In this document: piece after piece, positions 50,559 to 58,440 of the stretch | Position numbering within the stretch: the stretch's first letter is position 1 | Layout: every line of letters starts with the position of its first letter | Assembly (NCBI GenBank): GCA_021817945.1 | Contig: JAKAFL010000017.1 | Span: 1 to 59,729 of the forward strand | Source of the DNA: a bacterium | GTDB lineage: Bacteria; Verrucomicrobiota; Verrucomicrobiia; Limisphaerales; UBA11358 | Reading direction: 5' to 3' | DNA length: 59,729 bases | Notes under the pieces: generated by a model | The model's input: only the letters and a program-made list of their open reading frames with translations | What the model was told of the DNA's origin: nothing | Database searches by the model: none | Made by a program: the position numbers and the translations under genes

Positions 50559-52841
50559 ATGAGCAATGCAACGCGGATTCAACTGAGTGATTACAGCCTT
50601 GTGGGCCGTGACACTGCGCGGGCCATTGAGCAGGGCCTTGCCGAAGCCACGTGGTACACCTGCCCGGTGGACAAGGAAAAGATGCGGGAACTCCTGAAGC
50701 GCCGAGACTGGCCTGCCATTCGGGACACCGTGTTGTGGTTTTCGCTGATTTTCTGCTCAGGCTGGGCCGGATTTGTTTTTTGGCAGCAAGGCAGCCTGTG
50801 GGCGATTCCGGCTTTTCTGGTTTATGGCACGCTGTACGCCTCCACTTCGGATTCCCGCTGGCATGAAAGCAGCCATGGCACCGCGTTTAAAACCGACTGG
50901 CTGAACGACCTGCTGTATGAAATCGCCTCCTTCATGGTGATGCGTGAATCCAGCGTCTGGCGCTGGAGCCACACCCGCCACCATAGCGACACCATTATCG
51001 TGGGCCGGGATCCCGAGATAGCTGTGCCACGCCCGCCCGACCTGTTGGGATTGTTCATGAGTTTTTTCAGCCTTAAGGTGATCCCCAAATATTTCCGGCA
51101 AGTGACATTACACGCCACGGGAAAAATCAGCGCGGAGGAAAAGACCTTCATACCGGAATCCGAATATGGAAAGGTCATCATCCGGGCGCGAATTTACCTG
51201 GTCATCTACGCCGGGGTGGCGGGACTGGCGGTTTATGAACACAGCATCCTGCCGCTGATGTTCATCGGGTTGCCGACCCTGTACGGATCCTGGCTGATGC
51301 CCATTTACGGATATACGCAGCATGCGGGGCTGGCTGAAAACGTGCTGGATCACCGCCTGAACTGCCGCACGGTTTATGTGAATTTCATCCACCGGTACCT
51401 TTATTGGAACATGAACTACCATGTGGAGCACCACATGTTTCCGCTGGTCCCCTACCACAATCTGCCCCAATTGCACCGATTGGTGAAATCGGACATGCCG
51501 GCGCCCTACACGAGCCTGTGGAATGCCTGGCGGGAGATCGTTCCGGCGGTGTTGCGCCAGGTGAAGGACCCCGGCTACTGTGTCAAACGCAGCCTCCCCA
51601 CCCCCACCATCCGCCGGGAAGCTCCGGCCACCGCCCATGTTTTTACCGCCAAGGGCCAGCCGCGCAATGGATGGATAGAAATCTGCGCCAGCTCCTTCTT
51701 GAAACTGGAGGACGTCATCCGGTTTGATCATGAGGGGAAAACCTACGCCATTTACCGTTCAGCCGGGGGCAGCCTGCATGCCACCGATGGCATTTGCACG
51801 CACGGGAACACCCACCTGGCCGATGGAATGGTGAAGGGAAATCTGATTGAATGCCCAAAGCACAACGGTCGTTTTGACATTACGGATGGATCGCCCCAAC
51901 GCCAGCCGGTCTGCGTGGCGCTGAAAACTTATCCAGCGCGCGAACACGATGAAAAAATTTTCCTGGACCTTTCCGCGGCTGGAAAAAGTGACAGGCCATC
52001 CGGGACGGCGACCCATCATTTCCGGGTGTTGCGGAACGATAACGTGGCCACGTTCATCAAGGAACTGGTATTGGCACCGGAACCAGGAACGGATATTCCC
52101 CCTTATCAACCCGGCGATTATTTACAACTGGAAATTCCCGCCTATGGAGAAATTTCGTTTCGCGAGATTGAGGTGAAACCACCCTACTCCGCCGTCTGGC
52201 AGGCGAGGCATGTCCATGATTTCCGCTCCGAAAATAGAATTCCCATCCGGCGCAATTATTCGCTGGCCACCAATCCTGCCACGGACCGGGAATTGAGGTT
52301 TAACGTGAGGATAGCCACGCCGCCGCAGGGCCAGGATTGCCTGGCTGGCGCCGGGTCCGCCTACGTGCACCGGCTCAAGCCGGGGGACAAGGTGACGGCG
52401 ATTGGGCCATTTGGAAGTTTTCATATCAAACCCGGCACCGCGGAGATGATCTATGTGGGCGGCGGGGCTGGAATGGCGCCGTTGCGCTCGCATATATCCC
52501 ATTTATTTGAAACCCTGAAAACCACGCGGCGGGTGAGCCTCTGGTATGGCGCAAGATCGCGGCAGGAGATTTTTTACCAGGATTATTTTGAGGGCCTGGC
52601 AGCCAGGTTTCCACAATTCACTTTTCATGTGGCGCTCTCGGAGCCTTTGCCGGAGGATGGCTGGGCGGGGCCTGTTGGACACATTCACGACGTCCTCGAA
52701 CAGCAATACCTGGCTGTGCATGACAACCCGACCGGGGTGGAGTATTACCTGTGCGGACCGCCTGCCATGATCCGTGCCTTAACCGGGATGCTTGCCAAAT
52801 TCAAGGTGCCGGATGAACAAATCTCCTTTGATGAATTCTAA
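50559..52841 (+). CDS. fused MocD-type oxygenase, MocE-type Rieske ferredoxin and NqrF-like reductase
   Basis: A 760-residue three-domain enzyme. Residues 1-310 form a desaturase-fold di-iron membrane oxygenase with His boxes HESSH (102-106), HTRHH (138-142) and HVEHH (288-292). Residues 370-470 form a Rieske domain with CTH (C413, H415) and CPKH (C432, H435). Residues 485-760 form a flavin/NAD(P)H reductase with RRNYSLATNP (FAD), GGGAGMAPLRSH (634-645) and YYLCGPPAM (729-737), closest by eye to NqrF. In rhizobia MocD, MocE and MocF are separate and demethylate O-methyl-scyllo-inosamine; here one chain holds the whole electron path NAD(P)H-FAD-[2Fe-2S]-di-iron. Oxidative O-demethylation of a methylated sugar or cyclitol is inferred. 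The reading frame is continuous and the domains are in order of the reaction. Confidence 0.9.
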   Translation: MSNATRIQLSDYSLVGRDTARAIEQGLAEATWYTCPVDKEKMRELLKRRDWPAIRDTVLWFSLIFCSGWAGFVFWQQGSLWAIPAFLVYGTLYASTSDSRWHESSHGTAFKTDWLNDLLYEIASFMVMRESSVWRWSHTRHHSDTIIVGRDPEIAVPRPPDLLGLFMSFFSLKVIPKYFRQVTLHATGKISAEEKTFIPESEYGKVIIRARIYLVIYAGVAGLAVYEHSILPLMFIGLPTLYGSWLMPIYGYTQHAGLAENVLDHRLNCRTVYVNFIHRYLYWNMNYHVEHHMFPLVPYHNLPQLHRLVKSDMPAPYTSLWNAWREIVPAVLRQVKDPGYCVKRSLPTPTIRREAPATAHVFTAKGQPRNGWIEICASSFLKLEDVIRFDHEGKTYAIYRSAGGSLHATDGICTHGNTHLADGMVKGNLIECPKHNGRFDITDGSPQRQPVCVALKTYPAREHDEKIFLDLSAAGKSDRPSGTATHHFRVLRNDNVATFIKELVLAPEPGTDIPPYQPGDYLQLEIPAYGEISFREIEVKPPYSAVWQARHVHDFRSENRIPIRRNYSLATNPATDRELRFNVRIATPPQGQDCLAGAGSAYVHRLKPGDKVTAIGPFGSFHIKPGTAEMIYVGGGAGMAPLRSHISHLFETLKTTRRVSLWYGARSRQEIFYQDYFEGLAARFPQFTFHVALSEPLPEDGWAGPVGHIHDVLEQQYLAVHDNPTGVEYYLCGPPAMIRALTGMLAKFKVPDEQISFDEF

Positions 52842-52853
52842 AATGCGCCGTGC

Positions 52854-53915
52854 ATGAAATCCGGCAAAACTGACATTTCCCGCCAAACCTTTGGCCGACT
52901 GCCGGACGGGCAGGAAGTGATTGAACACACCCTCGCCCGGCCATCGGGTTTGATCGTTCGTATCCTCTCCCTGGGCGCCACGGTGCGCGAGCTTCACGCT
53001 CCAGACCGGCATGGGCGGCTGGCGGATGTGGTCCTGGGATTTGCCAGTCTGCCCGAATACCTGGGCCCGCATCCCTATTTTGGAGCGACAATCGGCCGGG
53101 TCGCGGGCCGGATCACTCACGGCCGCTTGAGGGTGGATGGGGAAAATTATAATCTGGCCATTAATGATCCCCCCAACCATTTGCATGGTGGCAGGCGGGG
53201 GTTTGACAAGCGCAACTGGCAGGTGCAGTCGGCTGGTGACCGTGGCAATGGCCCGGAACTGACTATGGCCCTGAAAAGTCCCGATGGCGAGGAGGGCTAT
53301 CCGGGCAATGTGCTGGCACGGGTGACCTATCACCTTTCAGGAGACAGTGAACTCTCCATTCATTATGAGGCGGAAACGGACCGGACCACCCCATTGAGCC
53401 TGACCCATCATTCCTATTTCAATCTGGCCGGCGAGGGATCAGGCAGCATAGAGGGGCATCACCTTCAAATTTTTTCCGATCAAATCACCCCGGTGAATGA
53501 GCAACTGACTTTGCTGGGAACAAGGCTGGATGTGAAGGGACACCCCAGTGACTTGACTTGCGGGAAAAAATTGGGCGATGTCCTGCCACGGCTGTTGAAA
53601 ATGCACGGCGAGAATTACCTCGTCCCCCACGCTTCACCATTATCCCTTGAACGTGCCGCCCGGGCATGGGATCCGGGCAGTGGAAGGGTCCTGGAAGCCT
53701 GGACCACACAGGATTGCCTCCAATTCTACGGGGGCGCCTGCCTGGATGGCAGCCTCACGGGCAAAACGGGAAGGAAGTATCCAAAGTTTGGGGGGTTCTG
53801 CCTGGAATGCCAGGGCTACCCGGACGGCGTCAACACACCGGGTTTGGGCGATATTTTGTTGAGGCCAGGAAACACCTATCGGCATTCCACTGTGTATCGG
53901 TTTTCGATATTATGA
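52854..53915 (+). CDS. aldose 1-epimerase (mutarotase)
   Basis: A 353-residue GalM-family enzyme converting alpha and beta anomers of free aldoses. Substrate-loop phrases NHLHGGRRGFDKRNWQ, the catalytic His region PLSLTHHSYFNLAGEG, and the catalytic Glu in GFCLECQGYPDGVN are visible, with GRVAGRITHGRL near residue 80. No signal peptide is seen, so it acts in the cytoplasm on the imported or demethylated sugar. It starts 12 nt after the fused oxygenase and overlaps the next gene by 4 nt. Its presence argues that the operon's substrate is a reducing aldose and not only a cyclitol. Confidence 0.92.
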   Translation: MKSGKTDISRQTFGRLPDGQEVIEHTLARPSGLIVRILSLGATVRELHAPDRHGRLADVVLGFASLPEYLGPHPYFGATIGRVAGRITHGRLRVDGENYNLAINDPPNHLHGGRRGFDKRNWQVQSAGDRGNGPELTMALKSPDGEEGYPGNVLARVTYHLSGDSELSIHYEAETDRTTPLSLTHHSYFNLAGEGSGSIEGHHLQIFSDQITPVNEQLTLLGTRLDVKGHPSDLTCGKKLGDVLPRLLKMHGENYLVPHASPLSLERAARAWDPGSGRVLEAWTTQDCLQFYGGACLDGSLTGKTGRKYPKFGGFCLECQGYPDGVNTPGLGDILLRPGNTYRHSTVYRFSIL

Positions 53916-54751
53916 AATTCAAACTCGTCCGGCATCTTTGGGGAGTGGATGGATCGCATGGGTATTCACGGTATCTGCCCTCATGGCGGGCCACGGGCTA
54001 CGAGGCGGTGGAAATTTCCCTGCGGCTCGTGCCGGACAGGTCCGGGTTCATCGAATTTCTACGGGAAAGCGGCATGGGCTGGGTGCCCCAGGTTTTCAGC
54101 CGTGGTTTTGAACCTGGCGGCACGGTGCGGCAGCATTTGGATTCTCTGCGGGATCAAATTGAGGAATGCCTGCCGCTGCAACCCCTGTTCATCAATGCCC
54201 ATGGCGGATCCGATGCCTGGAGCCAGGCGGAGGCGGAGGATTTTTATGGCGCCGCCATGGGGTTGGAAAAACAGACCGGCGTGGTTCTCAGCCACGAAAC
54301 CCATCGAATGCGGTATTTTGGCAATCCCTGGACCACGCGGGCTGTTCTGAAACAATTTCCTGAATTAAAACTGACCTGTGATTTTAGCCATTGGGTGTGC
54401 GTGGCAGAACGGCTGCTGGGGGACTGTGGGGAGATCATCGCCCAAGCGGCCAGGCAATGTCATCATGTGCATGCCCGGGTTGGGTTTGAAGAAGGTCCCC
54501 AAGTATCGGACCCCAGGGCCCCGGAGTGGGCGGGGCACCTTGCCGCCCACGAAGGTTGGTGGAGGGTCATTTGGAAGAGCCAATTGGAACGGGGCCTGAA
54601 ACTCACGACCCTGACCCCCGAATTTGGGCCTGCCCCCTACATGCCGCTCCTGCCCTTCACCCAGGCGCCGGTGACCAACCTTGCAGAGGTGTGTGACTGG
54701 ATGGCAACCCGGCAGCGCGCCTCCTTTTTCAACCTCGCACCCAATGCCTGA
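53912..54751 (+). CDS. TIM-barrel sugar isomerase/epimerase family protein (first of two)
   Basis: A 279-residue xylose-isomerase-like TIM barrel. Metal-binding positions are suggested by VLSHETHRMRYFGNP (Glu, His), LTCDFSHWVCVAERLLGD (Asp, His), HVHARVGFEEGPQVSDPRAPEW (His) and LTPEFGP (Glu). The combination SHETHR...DFSHW...HARVG marks a subgroup with no assigned reaction that I can name. The start at 53912 overlaps the galM stop (ATGA); the longer frame from 53666 lies within galM. It probably acts on the demethylated sugar or its oxidised product. Confidence 0.85.
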   Translation: MKFKLVRHLWGVDGSHGYSRYLPSWRATGYEAVEISLRLVPDRSGFIEFLRESGMGWVPQVFSRGFEPGGTVRQHLDSLRDQIEECLPLQPLFINAHGGSDAWSQAEAEDFYGAAMGLEKQTGVVLSHETHRMRYFGNPWTTRAVLKQFPELKLTCDFSHWVCVAERLLGDCGEIIAQAARQCHHVHARVGFEEGPQVSDPRAPEWAGHLAAHEGWWRVIWKSQLERGLKLTTLTPEFGPAPYMPLLPFTQAPVTNLAEVCDWMATRQRASFFNLAPNA

Positions 54752-54763
54752 CCAGACTCCACC

Positions 54764-55885
54764 ATGAACCTGAACCAGCCATGTCCATTGCCTGACAGAA
54801 AAAACGCGAGGATTGGCATCCTCGGCAGTGGATTCATTGTAAGTGAATGTCATCTGGCCAGCTACCGCCAGGCGGGGTTCAATCCGGTGGCGATTGCCTC
54901 GCGGACGCAGGAAAATGCCTCACGCGCCGCAAAGCGCCACGGAATACCCCGCGTGCATGGCAATTATGAGGAACTGCTGGACGACAAGACCATTGAGGTG
55001 CTGGATATAGCCGTGCCCCCGAACATTCAATTGGGGCTGATCAAGGCGGCCTGCCAGCGCGGAACAGTTCGCGGCATCCTGGCACAAAAACCCCTGGCGA
55101 TGAATCTGGCGGAGGCCCGTGAAGCGGTGACCCTTTGTGAAAAGGCCGGCATTGTGCTGGCCGTAAACCAAAACATGCGGTTTGACCCTTCCGTGCGGGC
55201 GGCGAAGTCTCTTTTGGACGCAGGGGTTTTGGGCGACCCTGTTTTTGCCACTCTGGACATGCGGGCCATTCCGCATTGGATGCCATGGCAGTCGTCACTG
55301 GGCTGGGTTACCCTGCGTGTCATGTCCATCCACCATCTGGATTGTTTCCGGCACTGGTTCGGGGATCCGACCGGCATTTTTTGCAGCACCCGAACGGACC
55401 CGAGGACACCTTTTCCGCATAGCGACGGCATATGTTCCTACATTCTGGAATATGCCAATGGCTTGCGATGCGTGGGGATTGATGACACCTGGACAGGACC
55501 GGCGCGGGAGGGCTGTCCAGCGGACCTTCGGATCACCTGGAGGATTGAAGGCATGAATGGATTGGCCATGGGCGACCTGGGTTGGTGCAAGGATCCCTAC
55601 ACCAGTGCGTCCACCCTTCGCTACGCGGCCAGGGGACACACCGTCTTTCAGGCGCCGCAACTCTCCGGGAGCTGGTTTCCAGATGCCTTTGCCGGCACGA
55701 TGGGTCAATTGCTGCTGGCCCTCGAAACGGGATGCGCCCCCATGAATCATGGCCGGGACAATCTCAAAACCATGGCCCTGGTGGAGGCTGCTTACCTCAG
55801 CGCGGCCGAGCGGCGGCTGGTCACTCTGGATGAAATACTTTCGGGGACGGCTGCCGCCAACCCAACCGTTCCCTCAACCCCATAA
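54764..55885 (+). CDS. Gfo/Idh/MocA-family oxidoreductase
   Basis: A 373-residue NAD(P)-dependent sugar or cyclitol dehydrogenase. The Rossmann part has IGILGSGFIVSECHLASYRQAGF, the cofactor loop AIASRTQENA, and VLDIAVPPNIQ. The cofactor/catalytic lysine motif is LAQKPLAMNLAEAR (EKP in most members, QKP here). The C-terminal alpha/beta domain includes SIHHLDCFRHWFG with the likely catalytic Asp/His. Family founders include MocA of rhizopine catabolism and inositol dehydrogenase. It lies 12 nt after the first TIM-barrel gene. An oxidation at a ring carbon of the substrate is expected; which one cannot be told. Confidence 0.9.
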   Translation: MNLNQPCPLPDRKNARIGILGSGFIVSECHLASYRQAGFNPVAIASRTQENASRAAKRHGIPRVHGNYEELLDDKTIEVLDIAVPPNIQLGLIKAACQRGTVRGILAQKPLAMNLAEAREAVTLCEKAGIVLAVNQNMRFDPSVRAAKSLLDAGVLGDPVFATLDMRAIPHWMPWQSSLGWVTLRVMSIHHLDCFRHWFGDPTGIFCSTRTDPRTPFPHSDGICSYILEYANGLRCVGIDDTWTGPAREGCPADLRITWRIEGMNGLAMGDLGWCKDPYTSASTLRYAARGHTVFQAPQLSGSWFPDAFAGTMGQLLLALETGCAPMNHGRDNLKTMALVEAAYLSAAERRLVTLDEILSGTAAANPTVPSTP

Positions 55886-55898
55886 ACAAACACATGTC

Positions 55899-56759
55899 AT
55901 GAAACTTGGAATCATCAACAGCGCATTCGGCCAGGCCGGCGTGGACACGGCCACCGGATTGAAACACATCGCCCGGATCGGGTTTGACACCGTGGATATT
56001 TTCACGGAAGCCCTGACCCTGCCCAAGAAGGAAAAACTGCTTGTCGCACGGACCTGCGCCAAGGCAAACCTGCCGATCGTCTCGCTGGTGGTGGTGGCAA
56101 CCGGGTTGATTGATTTCAACGACCCCGTGCGAGAATTCCATGTGCAGCGCTGTAAAAAGTTTGTGGACCTGGCCCATGAATGGGGCGCGCGCAACATCCT
56201 CCTGGTCCTGGGTGAATACCTGTGGCAAAAGGAAGTCATCCCGCCTGAAATGCAGTGGAAATGGGCGGTCGAAACCTGCCGGGCCATCGGTGACTACGCC
56301 GACCGCAAGAACGTGGATATTGCCCTGGAACTGGAGCCTTTTCGTCTAAGTCTTTTGAACAGCGTGGACGCCATGGCGCGCTTCGTGAGGGATTGCCGCC
56401 ATCCCCGGGTGCGAGCGAACATTGACATCAGCCACCTGGTTCTTGCGGATTGCGGCCCCGGTGAGGTGGCTCGATTAAAAGGCAAAGCCATACACGTTCA
56501 CCTCAGTGATTGCGACGGCAAAGTGCATGGAGACCTGCCGCCCGGGCGTGGAGTGGTCAAATTCCAGCCCTATTTGCAGGCCATCAAAGAACTGAAGATG
56601 GAAGGATCCATTTCCATTGAGCTGGAATATTCACCGGACCCAAAAAGAATCGTGGAATGGGTTACGGAAGCCTATGACCAGACGGATTATTTGATGGATT
56701 TGGCTGGCTTGCGGCCCAGCAAGGTTGATAACAAAATCAAAATAAACCAAGGCAAATAA
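55899..56759 (+). CDS. TIM-barrel sugar isomerase/epimerase family protein (second of two)
   Basis: A 286-residue xylose-isomerase-like TIM barrel. The start is MKLGIINSAFGQAGVDTATGLKHIARIGFDTVDIFTEAL. Metal ligands likely include Glu in DIALELEPFR, Asp/His in RANIDISHLVLAD, His in AIHVHLSDCDGKVHGDLPPGRG, and Glu in ISIELEYS, as in tagatose/psicose 3-epimerases and IolE/IolI-like inositol enzymes. It is clearly different from the first TIM-barrel gene. The start at 55899 is chosen by family N-terminus; the frame from 55749 overlaps the dehydrogenase gene. It ends the operon. Confidence 0.88.
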   Translation: MKLGIINSAFGQAGVDTATGLKHIARIGFDTVDIFTEALTLPKKEKLLVARTCAKANLPIVSLVVVATGLIDFNDPVREFHVQRCKKFVDLAHEWGARNILLVLGEYLWQKEVIPPEMQWKWAVETCRAIGDYADRKNVDIALELEPFRLSLLNSVDAMARFVRDCRHPRVRANIDISHLVLADCGPGEVARLKGKAIHVHLSDCDGKVHGDLPPGRGVVKFQPYLQAIKELKMEGSISIELEYSPDPKRIVEWVTEAYDQTDYLMDLAGLRPSKVDNKIKINQGK

Positions 56760-56771
56760 ACCCGAAAAATA

Positions 56772-57235
56772 AATCAAAAAAACCAGTCTGCCCCAATCTA
56801 CCGGACGTATCCTTACCCTTTCCATTTCGCATTTCGTTTTCGGATTAAAATCCATTGATCCTTCACCTGTTGTCATTTCCAGATTGCTCTGAAGGGGATG
56901 GGCCTTCACACACATCCAAGGCGATCATCAAACAAACACTCATCCCGAAAGCTCAGTTCCACCCCTCCCCGGCCCTCCCCATCAATGGGATTGATGGAGA
57001 GGGTGTAAGAGGCGGTGGATAGGTCATGGGATTAACCCAAAAAAACGGAATTCAAAAGGCCAAGATGCGCCAATCTATCGGGCGTATCCTGACCCTTTCC
57101 CGTATCCTGACCCTTTCCATTTCACTTTTCGGGTTAAAACAAAGTATGGATCAATGGCATCCGCCATTCTTTTCTTAACGGCATGAAACAACCCAGCGCA
57201 TTTGGTTTTCCCGCCCGGCAGGAAAGCGCAGGTAC
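56772..57235. repeat. composite of decayed repeats: family B, family A fragment, family B, family A fragment
   Basis: B copy 3 lies at about 56772-56852 (GTCTGCCCCAATCTACCGG, CCCTTTCCATTTCG). A 75-bp piece of a family A unit starts at 56947 (GAAAGCTCAGTTCCACCCC) and includes the CCATCAATGGGATTGATGGA stem. B copy 4 (57049-57140) contains an 18-bp tandem duplication CGTATCCTGACCCTTTCC at 57083-57118. A weak match to the second half of unit A follows at about 57185-57235. No gene is present. Confidence 0.7.
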
Positions 57236-57261
57236 ACCAATTGTTTTGGGGCAGCGGTGGG

Positions 57262-58245
57262 TTATCCGCCAACTTCGGCCCTGGCTTCTGCCGCCAAAGC
57301 GGTGCTGAGGTAACGTTCACCCGTGGAGCAGGCCACGGTGACAATCATTTTGCCTTTGTTGGCGGGCCGTTTGGCCACTTCCAAGGCGGCAACCACGTTG
57401 GCCCCTGTGGAAATGCCCACCAGAATACCCTCTTCCTTGGCCAGACGACGGGCCATGGCAAAAGCATCATCATTACTCACCTGCACGCACTCCACAATCT
57501 GTCCGTTGCCGGAGGCATCCTTGAGATGCAGGTTTTTGGGAATGAACCCGGCACCGGCACCTTGGATTTTGTGGGGACCTGGCTTGATCGGCTCACCAGC
57601 CAGGGTTTGGGAGATAACAGGAGAATCCTTGGGCTCCACGGCAATGGCCTGAAACGAGGGTTTTTTGGGTTTGATGAATTCGACGCAACCCGTGATGGTG
57701 CCGCCAGTTCCAACGGCGGAAACAAGAAAGTCAATTTTGCCATCGGTATCCTCCCACAACTCGACTGCGGTGGTTTTGGAATGGATGGCCGGGTTGGCGG
57801 GGTTATCGAATTGCTGGGGCACCCAGGAATCGGGCGTTTCGCGGGCAATTTGTTCAGCTTTGGCAATGGCCCCTTTCATTCCATCGGGTCCGGGGGTTAG
57901 CACAAGCTTGGCTCCCAGCATGGCCAGCAGGGTGCGGCGTTCCAACGACATGGTTTCCGGCATGGTCAGGATGAGTTTATAGCCTTTGGCGGCGGCGACA
58001 AAGGCGAGGGCAATGCCGGTATTGCCGCTGGTAGGCTCAACAATCACGGTGTTTTTTTTGAGAATGCCGCGTTGTTCTGCATCTGCAATCATGGCAGCGC
58101 CAATGCGGTCCTTCACACTGCCAAGAGGATTAAAAAATTCGCATTTCAGCAGGATTGAGGCATCCAACCCGGCGGTGACCTTGTTCAGGCGCACCAAGGG
58201 AGTGCGGCCCACGGTTTCCACGATGTTATTAAAGATGCGTGACAT
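57262..58245 (-). CDS. cysK: cysteine synthase (O-acetylserine sulfhydrylase)
   Basis: A 327-residue PLP enzyme making cysteine from O-acetylserine and sulfide. It begins [21 protein letters not shown], has the PLP lysine in [16 protein letters not shown], the substrate loop [20 protein letters not shown], the phosphate loop [12 protein letters not shown], and the C-terminal [19 protein letters not shown]. Length and motifs are normal for CysK. A 10-6-10 inverted repeat lies 24 nt upstream of the start. It is a single-gene unit with decayed repeats downstream. Confidence 0.96.
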   Translation of the reverse strand: MSRIFNNIVETVGRTPLVRLNKVTAGLDASILLKCEFFNPLGSVKDRIGAAMIADAEQRGILKKNTVIVEPTSGNTGIALAFVAAAKGYKLILTMPETMSLERRTLLAMLGAKLVLTPGPDGMKGAIAKAEQIARETPDSWVPQQFDNPANPAIHSKTTAVELWEDTDGKIDFLVSAVGTGGTITGCVEFIKPKKPSFQAIAVEPKDSPVISQTLAGEPIKPGPHKIQGAGAGFIPKNLHLKDASGNGQIVECVQVSNDDAFAMARRLAKEEGILVGISTGANVVAALEVAKRPANKGKMIVTVACSTGERYLSTALAAEARAEVGG

Positions 58246-58268
58246 AATGACAATATTGGATCAGGTGA

Positions 58269-58294
58269 TTCAGTTTGAAATTTATCAAACTGAA
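58269..58294 (-). promoter_or_regulatory. inverted repeat upstream of cysK, putative operator
   Basis: TTCAGTTTGA-AATTTA-TCAAACTGAA is a perfect 10-bp dyad with a 6-bp centre, ending 24 nt before the cysK start codon on the minus strand. This position fits an operator or 5'-leader hairpin. It is not followed by a T run towards cysK, so a terminator is less likely. The regulator is unknown. Confidence 0.65.
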
Positions 58295-58395
58295 ATTGCG
58301 GCCAAAAGGCATGGGGCGCAAGCACAATTTACAGACCCCAAGTGGAAGGTTTTTTGGGGTCTGGCATCAGGTCCTGGAAGAAAGCAGGGCCCTCG

Positions 58396-58440
58396 GCACA
58401 AATAAAAAATGCCCCTGCGCGGCCAACCGGCCGGGCAGGG
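58396..58440 (-). terminator. strong rho-independent terminator, minus strand
   Basis: Read on the minus strand, GTCCCTGCCCGGCC, a short loop and GGCCGCGCAGGG form a 12-bp stem with one mismatch, followed by CATTTTTTATTTG. It should stop transcripts coming from higher coordinates before they reach the cysK promoter. Confidence 0.8.
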
